Assembly (NCBI GenBank): GCA_033060915.1
Contig: CM065388.1
Span: 22,714,501 to 22,778,500 of the forward strand
Length of the DNA stretch: 64,000 bases
Reading direction: 5' to 3'
DNA from: Euryodendron excelsum
Taxonomy: Eukaryota; Streptophyta; Magnoliopsida; Ericales; Pentaphylacaceae
This document shows, in pieces, positions 11,543 through 22,282 of the stretch. A model generated the notes under the pieces. The model had not been told where the DNA came from, ran no database searches, and was given only the letters and a program-made list of their open reading frames with translations. Made by a program: the position numbers and the translations under genes. Each line of letters begins with the position of its first letter. Position 1 is the first letter of the stretch.

Positions 11543-12989
11543 TGATTGTGCTTCAAAAGTGCAATTATAATGCCTTAATTGGTACTTTGTTAGTATTAGT
11601 TTATAAGTATATATGCCTTTTCAGTTATGATTTGATGTTAATTGAGTTTATAATGTTTTATGTAGGTTTTGAGCTTAAATAGAGTGATTTCAAATGCAAT
11701 TTGATCATAGGTTTCAAGAGGTTGCTGGCAAGGTACAAGCTGCTGAAGCTGTGATACAAGCTGCTGAAGCACCTGGAGCTGGAACTTTGGGAGCCCATAT
11801 CTCACGAACCAGGAAGGCTATTCAAGCCCATAATATGTCGATTTCACATAACTTTTTGAGACCTACAACTTTCGTGAAGTGACCCAGCCCATCGAAGCAC
11901 TTTGTAGAAGTCGTCCGTACGACTGACGACTAGATATGTAGATTAATACACTTTTTAGTTAGATATAGATTAGTAGGTAGTAAAATAGGTTGAGGAGTTC
12001 TATGTTTTGAAGGAGAAGAAGAATTTTAGGGTTTTTCTAGGGTTTGGAAGGAGGAATCATCCAATTCTTTGGAGGCTACGAATCTTTTTATTTTTCAAAG
12101 GAGCATCTTTACTTTTTAGTTTTTATCTTTAGTTTTCTTTCTTGTTTTTATTGTGAATGTTATATTATATTTCTTTAATGCAGCATTTTATTTCTTCAAT
12201 TATTATTTCCATTCTTGTAATCTTTATCATGTTTTTCAATAGCTAAATCTGTCTTTGGTATGAGTTGAGAAAGTAATTAGGTTACAGGTAGAGATTCAAG
12301 ATAGTATTTATTTTCCAAGATTTTAAGAACTCGGATCAAGATTCATTTTCTTGCCCATGAATATCTTCGAAAACAATATTCTTGATCATATCTAGCCATG
12401 TATGTATAGACTGATTTGTAAGCAGGGATACGTATACCTAGAATTTCTGATAAGAATATTGATAATAACTGAATATATATTCCTATTAAAAGTACTTTAG
12501 AAATCTATTGTTCTTAATTAAGCTTCAAACATACTTTGTAGGCGGGTTTATAAACTGGGACAGGTATGAATGAAACCCTGGTATGAACACTAGTAAATAA
12601 CTGAATATCAACTCTAAAAGGGTAATATAATCTTGAATTCCTTTAATCCAAACTATCTTGGGAACCTACCTGTAGGCCTATTACTGGATCAAACCCTGCC
12701 AAGACCTTTTATCATATTTGAACAAATTCCTTAAAGTTAGTTTAATTTTATTGTCGGATAATTTAGATCAATCATCTCAAACAATTGATTTTTATTTTCT
12801 CTTTGGAGGTTTTTTTTCTGCAGATTTAGTTGATTCTGAGTTCATTATTATTTTGTCCTGATTGCAAACCTTATTCATAAAGTTTATTTCTTGTGTTTCC
12901 TGTGGATCGACCTCGGACTTACCGAGATATTATTACTGTATCGCAACCATACACTGGCGAATATAAATTGCACTATTCAGGAGCGATCA
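11543..12989 (+). repeat. 5' LTR of the Athila-type element
   Basis: 1447-bp LTR beginning TGATTGTGCTTC and ending GAGCGATCA, bounded by the TTGGC duplication and the primer site. It is 27 bp longer than the 3' LTR, mainly because the 3' copy lacks a short segment near 12003-12030 between GTTTT repeats. Confidence 0.92.
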
Positions 12990-13378
12990 GTTTTTGGCGC
13001 CGTTGCCGGGGAATTCTACAAAGCAAATAAGCTAAGGTAAGAAAAACAAACAGGGCAAAATAAAAATATTCAAGAACAAAAACAAAGCAAACGAACTCGA
13101 GAGGTATTGATTCCTACAGAATCAACTTCACCACCAAACTACAATGACGAGGAAATTCAATCGCTCAATTGGGTAACCTCGTTCCATCCCTACTATCTGT
13201 GAGCATATTAGATTTTCTTTTCTTTATTTTACTAGTTTCTTTTAGATAAATTATATATATTTGTTTAATAGAGGTTTAGGTTTAATTGCAAATTGGTGGA
13301 TATTTTATGTGGAGATTGTTGGCTTAGTTGGAAATTTAAATTAAGTATTGTTCGTCTCTATTTCACTGTTGTGGCAGA
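12990..13378 (+). other. Leader between LTR and gag of the Athila-type element
   Basis: Contains the primer site, then about 360 bases of mostly T-rich, non-coding leader up to the first gag Met candidate. No other feature is seen. Confidence 0.6.
12995..13012 (+). other. Primer binding site, tRNA-Asp
   Basis: TGGCGCCGTTGCCGGGGA starts five bases after the LTR end. It is complementary to the 3' end of plant tRNA-Asp (GUC) over all 18 bases as I recall that tRNA. This is the classic Athila primer site. Confidence 0.85.
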
Positions 13379-15256
13379 TTGGTGCATTTATGTGCATTGC
13401 ATTGCATGTCAGTTTGGCAGAGGGATAGTTCAAGTAGACTCTTAAGAGCAACCCCACCTGTTTACACCACTAGATCTAAAGCTCTTCCCGATACTACACC
13501 AATACCTATAGACTTTGACATGGCCCATTTACTGGGGGATGATGAGAATATAGATGGGGGTAATAACATGCAACCCCCACAACCCCAAGTACCTGCACCA
13601 CCACAGAGAACTATGAGAGATTATCTAAATCCATAAAAACAGACTCCAAACTCTTGCATTGTATTACCTCCTGACCAAAATGCATTCCACCTTAAGTCAG
13701 GTATCATGCAATTAATCACACATTTTCATGGGATGGATTCTGAAAATCCATATACCCATCTTAAAGCATTTGAAGAGGTCTGTAATATGTGTTTTGATAA
13801 TACTTGCTCTGTCGAGACCATCCGTCTCAAATTGTTTCCATTCTCGTTAAAGGATAAAGCTAAAGTTTGGTTAAATTCTTTAAGGCCGAGGTCTATTCCA
13901 TCATGGGATGTCCTTTAGGCCGAGTTTCTAAAAAAGTTCTTTCCTGAACATCGCACAGAGGCGATTCGTCGCCAAATTTCACAGTTCACTCCTTTTAAAA
14001 ACGAAACATTTTACCATAGTTGGGAGAGATATAAAGAACTTTTGAATTCGTGTCCGCATCATGGACAAGACCCATGTAGGTTGGTTAGTACTTTCTTTTC
14101 GGCCTTGACTCCCGAACTCAAAAGGTTTGTGGAGACAATGTGCAATGGTTCTTTCTATGATAAATCTCCAGAAGAAGCTTATGACTTCTTTGACTTTCTA
14201 ACTGATAATGCGAGAGATTGGGACACCACAGGGACTAAAAATCCCAAGTTTAGAAACAACTTAAAGACAGGCACCATATATCTATTAAGGTATTTAGATG
14301 AGGACAATTCAAAGATAGCCACATTGACTAAGCTATTAGAGGCCCTAGAAATGAAAAAAATTGCGGCAGTGGAGAATGAAATCCAAGTTAATTGTAGTGT
14401 GTGTGATAGTAATGAGTATAGGACAAATCTTTATCCAACAAATCTAGCCTTTAGGGAAATGTTGCATGGTCAAGTAAATGTTATTGCCCCCTATGGTAAA
14501 CCACCACAGGCCCCACAAGGACAAGGAAACCCATATGCACCTACATATAACCCAGGGTGGAGGAACCATCCCAACTTCAGTTGGAGAAATGATGGTAACT
14601 CAGCACCCCAGCAATTTCAACACCCACAACAATTTAATGGCCCCCCTAATCAATACCAAGCACAAGGTCAACAATTTTCAACACCAGCAACAAATGTGTA
14701 TAGGCCACCTCCTCTAAAACCTGTAAAGGATCAGTTGACCCAATTCATACAGGTATAGCAAGCAACTAATGCTAGCCTTAATAAATCTATCGAAGAGTTA
14801 AAGACTTTGTTTGCTCAATCACTAACCAAAGAGAAAGGCACATTCCCTGCACAACCATTACCCAATCCTAATAGGCAAGCTCATGGTGTAGAGATAAAGC
14901 CAAACCCACCAAATCATGAGCAAGTTCAAGCAGTAACTACCTTACGGAGCGGAAAAGCCATAGATAAAACTATTCCAAGTAAAGAGTCCGCACCTAGGGA
15001 GGACACTAGCGAGAGAGTAGAAAAAACATTAGAAGTGGATAGAGACAATCCTAAAGAGGTAGTGGAGGAGTTAGGAAAGAAGCTTAGGGAAGATGAGTCT
15101 AGGGATAAATTTGCGGACATCGAAAAAGAGGATTTGTCACGTGTTCTATTTCCTCATAGATTAGCCAAACCGAAGCAAGAACTAATAAATTCTGAAATTT
15201 ATGAGGTATTCAAGCAAGTGAAAATCAATATTCCATTCCTAGATGCTATTAAGTAG
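13379..15256 (+). pseudogene. gag of the Athila-type element (in-frame stops)
   Basis: Capsid polyprotein region. Successive segments, all in one frame, read MRDYLNP (to 13633), MQLITHFHGMDSENPYTHLK (13706 on), LKLFPFSLKDKAKVWLNSL, LLNSCPHHG and FVETMCNG (14042 on), then a Pro/Gln/Asn-rich stretch (about 14480-14700) and a charged Lys/Glu region to 15256. Stops at 13634, 13916, 14756 and 15254 break the frame without shifting it. The order and motifs match Athila gag closely. The start at 13379 is simply the first ATG of the frame; the real start may differ. Confidence 0.85.
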
Positions 15257-15889
15257 ATCCCTTCATATGCAAAGTTCTTAAAGGACTTGTACACCATTAA
15301 GAGACGACTCACAGTAAGAGAAGCCTCTTTTCTGAACTAAGAAGCTAGAGAGGTTCTACAAATAAATCTTCCACCAAAATATAAGGATCCGGGGAGTCCG
15401 ACCATTCCATGCATAATTGGAGATCATAGGGTTGATCATGCTTTGCTAGATCTAGGATCTAGTGTGAACCTGCTGCCTTTTTCTATTTATCAACAGTTAG
15501 GGTTAGGAGAGTTGAAACCTACTAGAATCACCCTTCAATTAGCCGATCGTTCGATTAAGATCCCTAGGGGCATGGTGGAAGATGTGTTTATCCAAGTGGA
15601 CAAATTCTACTTCCCGGTTGATTTTGTAGTGCTAGACACCGTGGGAAACTCAAATGATCATTCTCCTATCTCTGTCATTTTAGGTCGTCCTTTCCTAGCA
15701 ACATCCAATGCTATTATTCATTGTAGGGGCGGGGAGTTGAACTTATCCTTCGGAAACATGACTGTAGATATGAACATCTTCCATGCAGGTAAAAAAACGG
15801 GAGAGTGTGAAGACATCAGGGAGATTAGCATGATAGATATTATAGTACAAGAACATTTTAATAGAGAATTCTTGACAGATCCACTTTAG
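15257..15889 (+). pseudogene. Protease region of the Athila-type element
   Basis: Same frame as gag. The active-site segment reads ALLDLGSSVNLLPF (about 15440-15485), the Athila D-L-G-A/S form, followed by 'LGLGELKPT', 'FPVDFVVLD' and the 'VILGRPFLAT' flap and core (about 15676-15710). It would cleave the gag-pol polyprotein. A TAG ends the open stretch at 15887-15889, and a TAA lies near 15340. Confidence 0.82.
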
Positions 15890-16098
15890 AGAGCCTTAAT
15901 TCAGAACGAGCAAATAGAGTGTTTAGAAGAAACAGAGATAAATAAGGAAGCAGTAGAGTGCGTTCCTGCTATGTCTGTGAGTCATTGGACCCAATGTGTT
16001 GAGCCATTAGGGCTCAGTGTTTGTAAACCTGAACCATCAGAAGTGAAAGCTCCTGTTCGGGAGCGAAAGCCATTGCCATCTACTCTTAAATATATATT

Positions 16099-17215
16099 TT
16101 GAGGCGATGGTGAATCTTACCCAGTAGTGATATCTTCTAGCCTGTCCAAAGGCCAAGAGGATCAATTGAAGAAAGTGCATTTAAAGCACCGTAAAGCCAT
16201 AGGATGGTTAATTGCTAATTTACATGGTATTAGCCCATTAGTTTGCACACATCGCATATACTTAGAGGAAGAGGCTAAACCTGTTCGCCAAATGCAAAGG
16301 CGATTGAACCCGAATATGAAAGAAGTAGTTAGAGGAGAAGTGTTGAAACTTCTCAATGCGGGTATTATTTACCCAATAGCAAACTCTAGGTGGGTGAGCC
16401 CTACCCAAGTAGTCCCTAAAAAGTCTGGAGTAACAGTGGTGAAAAATAACAAAGATGAATTAGTACCAACTAGGATCCAGACAGGATGGCACATGTGTAT
16501 CTACTATAGACGTCTCAACGCCGTCACCACCAACGACCATTTTCCATTACCATTCCTTGATCAAGTCATAGAGCGTGTGTCGGGTAGAGCTTATTATTGT
16601 TTTTTAGATGGGTACTCGGGCTACAATCAAATTGAAATAGCCCCAGAAGATCAAGATAAAACTACATTTACTTGTCCTTTTGGCACATATGCTTATAGAA
16701 GAATGCCTTTCGGCCTGTGCAACTCACCGGCCACTTTCCAAAGATGCATGATGAGCTTATTTAGTGATATGGTAGAAAGAATCTTGGAAGTCTTTATGAA
16801 CGATTTTTCTGTCTATGGGAACACCTATGACCAATGCCTAGAAAATTTGAAAAAAGTTTTGAAAAGATGTAAGGAAACTAGTTTGGTCCTTAATTGGGAG
16901 AAGTGTCATTTTATAGTGACACAAGGGATAGTATTAGAACACATAATTTCAAATAAGGGGATAGAAGTTGACAAAGCTAAGATTGACCTTATTCAAAACC
17001 TTCCACCCCTTACAAATGTTAAAGATGTCCGTTCATTTTTAGGGCACGCCGGGTTTTATCGGCGATTCATTCTAAGTTTTAGTGCTATTTCTCGTCCTAT
17101 GTGTCATTTGTTATCCACGGATGTTCCATTTGAATGGACACCCCATTGCCAACAAGCTTTTGACAAGCTAAAAGGGCTCTTGACCACTGCACCCATCATG
17201 CAAGCCCCCGATTAG
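16099..17215 (+). pseudogene. Reverse transcriptase of the Athila-type element; catalytic Asp lost
   Basis: A 362-codon open stretch (16127-17215), still in the gag frame. It shows 'YCFLDGYSGYNQIEIAPEDQ' with the motif-A Asp kept, 'RRMPFGLCNSPATFQRCM', then 'LEVFMNDFSVYG'. The first Asp of the F-M-D-D box is Asn (16799-16801, one G-to-A change), which should abolish polymerase activity. 'VDKAKIDLIQNLPP' and 'RSFLGHAGFYRRFI' mark the connection region. A stop precedes the open stretch near 16099 and TAG follows at 17213. Confidence 0.88.
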
Positions 17216-17600
17216 TCTCTACCTTTTGAACTCATGTGTGATGCGAGTGACTTTGCTATAGGAGCGATACTTGGTCAAAGAAAAGACAAGAAACCATATG
17301 CCATCTATTATGCTAGTAAAACTTTAAATGATGCACAAATGAACTACACTACCACCGAGAAAGAACTTCTTGCTGTGGTTTTTGCATTTGATAAGTTTAG
17401 ATCTTACTTAGTCGGCTCACTTGTCATAGTTTATACGGATCATACCGCACTTAAGTATTTGCTCACTAAGCCAAACGCTAAGCCATAATTAATTCAGTGG
17501 ATTCTACTCCTTCAGGAGTTTCATATAAAAATTCGGGATAAAAGGGGGTAGAAAACGTGGTAGCTGATCACTTGTCTTGCCTCCCTGTGGATGGCCGAGA
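17216..17600 (+). pseudogene. RNase H of the Athila-type element
   Basis: Reads 'LMCDASDFAIGAILGQRKDK', then 'TTTEKELLAVVFAFDKF', then 'VYTDHTALKYLL' and 'QEFHIKIRD'; the acidic catalytic residues D, E and D are all present. TAA at 17486 interrupts it. Near 17544, in an AAAAGGGGG run, the frame shifts so that the usual 'VENVVADHLS' continues in another frame. Confidence 0.85.
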
Positions 17601-17639
17601 CCAAGACAAATCTCCCATTCGAAACATTTTCCTAATGAA

Positions 17640-18938
17640 CAACTTTTCTCCATCCAGTCTGTTACTCATACTAATACTCCTTGGTTTGCGGATATAGCTA
17701 ATTACTTGGCTTCAGGTAAGATTCCATCTTAATGGTCATCCAATGATAAAAAGAAATTTTTTCGAAATGTTAGAGTTTTCATGTGGGATGACCCATACCT
17801 TTATAAGTATTACTCTGATCAGGTGATTCGACGTTGTGTACCGAATAATGAATTCCAATCCATAATTAGTTTTTGCCACACATATGCTTGTGGTGGATAT
17901 TTCTCCACCAAGAAAACAATTGCCAAAATCCTCCAACGTGGATTTTATTGGCTCACTATGTTTAAAGATATCCATACTTTTTGTACTGCTTGTGATAGAT
18001 GTCAAAGACTAGGTACTCTCACTAGAAGAAATATGATGCCATTGAATCCCATAACGGTTCTAGAAATATTTGATTGTTGGGGCATCGACTTTATGGGGCC
18101 GTTTCCTAGTTTTTTCGTTCATTTATACATTTTAGTGGGTATTGATTATGTATCTAAGTGGGTAGAGGCAGTAGCATCTCGTACAAATGATCACTCAGTA
18201 GTGATTAAATATCTAAAAGAAAACATCTTTTTCAGATTTGGGATGCCGCGTGCTATTATAAGTGATGGTGGAACCCACTTCTGTAATAGACCCGTAGGAG
18301 TCCTGATGCACAGATATGGAGTGCTCCATAAAGTCGGAACGCCCTACCACCCACAAACTAGTGGCCAAGTCAAACTCGCCAATAGGGAAATAAAACATAT
18401 TTTAGAAAAAACTGTGAACCCCAACCACAAAGATTGGTCTTTAAGGTTGGTGGATGCACTCTGGGCGTATCAAACTACATACAAAACACAGTTAGGCATG
18501 TCACCCTATCAGCTCGTTTATGGCAAAGCTTGCCATTTACCCGTTGAGGTTCAACACAAAGCTTATTGGGCCATTAGGAAAATGAATGAAAACCCCGACG
18601 ACGCTGGACATCATCAAAAACTTCAACTCTCAGAGTTGGACGAAATATGTAATGACGCATATGAAAATACGCGAATTTCTAAGGCAAAGATGAAAGTTCT
18701 TCACAACCAACACATTTCTCGAAAATCTTTTGACATTGGTCAAAAAGTCTTACTATACAACACCCGGTTACATTTGTTTTCTGGAAAGTTGTGTAGTAAA
18801 TGGTCGGGACCTTATATAGTGAGGGCTGTCCATGAGAATGGGGCCATTGAAATTCGAAACCCCACAAATGACAATCAATTCACAGTCAATGGCCATCGGC
18901 TAAAACTGTATGTTAAGAATTTTGGGGCAGAAATATAG
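17640..18938 (+). pseudogene. Integrase of the Athila-type element; zinc-finger His and catalytic Glu changed
   Basis: A 385-codon open stretch (17781-18938) in a new frame, with its N-terminal end readable upstream from about 17650 after another shift. In the HHCC finger the second His is Tyr (17898-17900, in C-G-G-Y); the two Cys (CDRC) are kept. Core Asp residues remain in 'GIDFMGPFP' and 'ISDGGTHF', but the Glu expected in 'SGQVEV' is Lys (18372-18374). The C-terminal part reads 'QKVLLYNTRLHLFSGKL' and 'KWSGPYIV', the usual non-chromodomain end of Athila integrase. Confidence 0.88.
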
Positions 18939-19608
18939 ACATTACGTCTCGAAGATCCTCCTCCATTAGAGTAATATCTAGAGAGGTAATCGTGTATAGT
19001 AGTGTTGTTGTATTTGTTTTTCTATTTTTGTAATGACTAGTGTGCCTTTCATCACTACGTGTGTGGCATTCTTTCTCCTCTTGCGTTCATTGAGGGCAAT
19101 GTGCAAATTAAGTTTGGGGGGGGAGAGATCATTCTTGTGATAAATTGCACACTATGTTTATTTCTTCAGTTTCAACAAAAAAAAATAAAAAATATTGCCC
19201 GTCCGGAAGCCCAACAGAGCCCGTCCGGATGCCATTTCACACTTAGAATTTTTTTTAGTAGTCGAAGAACACAGGCACTGGCCGTTCGGACGCCTTTCGT
19301 GCCTTAGAAAAATTTTCAAGCAAGTTTATGCAACGCCATTGGCTGTCCAGACGCCTCGTTTAGATGCCTTTCATGCGTTAGAAAAATTTTAAGTCGGTTA
19401 TGACAAGCTCACTGGCCTTTCGGACACCCCTTATAAACCATCCGGACGCCCTTGTTTTCCCGTCCGGACACCCATATTTAAGTCGAACGGCACCGTTTTG
19501 GACCCCGTCCGGATGCCCTCTGAGGGGCCGTCCGGACGCCCCTACGTTTTTATAAAACCTCCGGATTTCTTCGTTTTGTCTCATTCACACACCACGAAAT
19601 TCCTGTTT

Positions 19609-19641
<33 letters not shown>

Positions 19642-19854
19642 TCCCCGGACGAGGCAACGAAGTCCTGCCAGTTTGAAGAGTCGTGACCCTTCAATTTCGC
19701 GGCTTTTCGTCTTCCAAGGTAACTACGCAACTTCTCTTATCCCTTTTCAAAAGTGTTTTTCTTTAATATTTATGCGTAGTTAGGATTGGGATTTGCGCTA
19801 TAATTGTGATTGTGTGGTGGTGTTTGTTGCGATTTGTTGTGTGAAGTTATTTTG
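18939..19854 (+). promoter_or_regulatory. Post-integrase spacer with clustered GTCCGGAC motifs, TATA-like box and (GA)n
   Basis: Non-coding spacer between integrase and the next ORF. At 19197-19540 about ten copies of a motif close to CCGTCCGGACGCC recur at irregular spacing. A TATA-like TTTTTATAAAAC lies at about 19546-19557, a (GA)14 run at 19611-19639, and a donor-like AAGGTAACT near 19717, before the ATG at 19855. This could be an internal promoter and leader for the downstream ORFs (inference only). Confidence 0.4.
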
Positions 19855-21006
19855 ATGGCACCGAAAGGAAGTAAAAAATCTTCGAAAAAATCTTTAGCCA
19901 TAGAACCCTTTGAACCCGACCAATCTTCAGACTATGACCCAGAAATTTTCATCGGTCATCAAGCCTTTTTGGACTTTAGAAAAACTTAGGCGAGTAAAGC
20001 CGCGGCCGTAGAACGAAACATAGAACTGTGGAATTTTGGGGGTGGATTTGCTTTAGAAGCCGAATTTGAGAGGCGAGGTTGGACTGATCTAGCCGCCTAT
20101 AAGGGGAAATACATTTTAACCCTTTGTGCGGAACTTATGACTGATATTCGAGTGGCGGACAAAGATGAGGGTCATGAGAGACTAGTGACTTGGGTGAGAG
20201 GGAGAGACATAGTAATTACCCTGGCCACCTTTTATCATCATTATGGGCTTAGGCGTGAACCTAATGCCGAGTTTTGCCATGGGGTTGGAACTCCGAGCCT
20301 CACTGAGATGGCACGGAAAATTTTAGAAGATGATCAGCCTTGGGTTGAGGGGAAGACCCAATGTGAAAAAAAGTTTTTAAAACTAAGGTACCTTCCACTT
20401 TTTCTCTTCTCATGCCATTGTTTGTTACCCCAAGCCCGTTATTCCCAGGTCAACCTAGCCGGAGCCCAGCTAATGTGGGCCATTGGAACCCAAAAGACCA
20501 TAGACTTGTCGAGGTATATGTTCCTCCAGCTTTATCATGATGCCACCAATATCACCCGTGGGGACAGCATTCCATTTGTGTGTATGCTTACCTCCCTGAT
20601 CCTTGAGTTTGGAGTCTATACACCTTCATTTTTTTCATGAAAAACTTCCATGCGTGCCATCAATATGACTTCTATTCACAAATCTGAAGCACAATATAGG
20701 AGTCACAAGAAGAAGAGGGCCAAGGATGATGATAAAGAGGGGGAAGGAGGACCATCGGCTGAGGGAAGTGGCCGTGCTGGGCAGTCTTCATTGGATAAGG
20801 TAGTAGAGATGTTAGAGTTGCAAGCACTTACGCAGCAACACCACACCTAGCTTTTGGAGGCTCAAGCCAATGCTTTTGGGACTTTTCAGACGAAGGTTTA
20901 TGGCTGGTTTGATTAGATTGAAGAGCAGAAGTGGCATAACTAGGCTATTGAGGAGCTACAAAGAGAGATTTCCCGTTCAGTGTGGGATCCGTCCACTGAT
21001 ATGTAG
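19855..21006 (+). pseudogene. Extra ORF A of the Athila-type element (plant transposon protein family)
   Basis: One frame of 383 codons from ATG 19855 to TAG 21004-21006, broken by stops at 19987, 20638, 20848 and two near 20914-20943. It has a basic/acidic N terminus (MAPKGSKKSSKKS...), then 'FERRGWTDLAAYKGKY', 'VTWVRGRDIVITLATFYHHY' and a mostly helical core. The end is charged, predicted coiled coil. This resembles the 'putative plant transposon protein' domain common in plant retroelement remnants; no catalytic motif is visible. It occupies the position of the env-like ORF of Athila. Function unknown. Confidence 0.7.
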
Positions 21007-21315
21007 TGGATAGTGTTTACTTGAGTTTAGATCATGAGCATTCTGGATTATTGTATAACTGATTTAAAACTTTTATGTCTTTTCTGTTTGGATGTTATAT
21101 TTATGTTTTTGAGTTTAGATTGTGCGTCATGTTGTGGTAGTCTAAAACTCTATTTTAGTTAAAACTATTTGTGTTAGTTTTTGTTTATTTGTTTATGTTA
21201 ATGGAGTACTATTATCTTAATTTACGTTATATCATTCCTTTTATCTATTGTATTGGGTTTATTCATTTTTATAAGTTTTCTTAAGAACAGGACAAATAAA
21301 GCAATCTCAATAACC

Positions 21316-22282
21316 ATGTCACTCAAAAGGAGTAAAAACGAATCACAACAAGGAATCAAACAGTTCGCTAACTCTCGAGAGAGGGAGATGTACCTGAACT
21401 CGTTTTAGGGGCGGCAAGTGTTGATTAAACGTCGAGTCCAACTTTCAGATTTTGCTAATAGGTTTTTGAAATCTACATTTAGACAGAGAGGTTGGCTTCA
21501 GATGTTAACGAGAGATGGCCCGGTAAACATTGACTTGGTGCGAGAATTTTATGCCTATTCGAGAGTGTCTGAGATACCCGAGCTCTCCATTCAATCCAAA
21601 GTGAGAGGACATGTGATTTCTATTGCAGTGAATGATATTTGTGAACTTCTAACCTTGCCACGGGTTCCGAGGCCGGATTTTAAGCTATTTGAAGGAAATT
21701 CACCTCCCATTGATGTGTTGTGTGCGGAACTACAGAAAATACCATCAATGGGTCATCATTCCATCATACCAGCGTCGTCTTTAAAAAGGGAGTACCGGTT
21801 ATTGAATTTGATTTTTTTTCTCCAATATTCTCCTTGAGGTGGATTCGGGTGTTGTAGTAGATCACTATAGGTGTTTTTGGCTGTACATTATCGGTAAAGG
21901 GTATACGATTGATCTGCCTACTATGATGTTGACTGTTATGAGGGAAACACGCTATTCGTCTGGCGAGTTACCCTATGAGTTGTTCATTACCCAACTTTTG
22001 GAGTAGGTTGGAGTACCTACATTGCCTTCAGACACCATTGCACATTCGGGACATCCGTTATCTAGTTTGGATGCTTTGAGTACCCGAGCGCTTCAGCAGA
22101 GTGACTTACTCACCTTGATTCCACGACAGCAACAGCCTGCCATGTCCACTCCATTCGCAACTGTTGAATCTTTGCAAAGGCAAATTTCTGAGTTGATGGT
22201 GAAGGTGGATTCGCTAATGAGTCACACTTCGGTAGCCTCGACTTCAAAGGCTCCGGAGCATGGTCCTACCCGTTTGTCTTAG
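21316..22282 (+). pseudogene. Extra ORF B of the Athila-type element, related to ORF A
   Basis: ATG at 21316, TAG at 21406, open 21418-21837, then a shift at the T-run near 21812 and continuation in another frame to 22282. It reads 'FRQRGWLQMLTRDGPVNIDLV', 'KVRGHVISIAVNDICELLTL' and later 'CFWLYIIGKGYTIDLP', ending in a Gln/Ser-rich tail with a short coiled coil (SLQRQISELMVKVDSLM). The [RRGW..L]-[V.GR/H.I] pattern is shared with ORF A, so the two look like diverged relatives. Function unknown. Confidence 0.65.

Noticed and set aside
11694..11882. Small ORF beginning MQFDHRFQEVAGKVQAAEAV, repeated at 24292
   Set aside because: It lies within the Athila LTRs and occurs twice for that reason; no family match.
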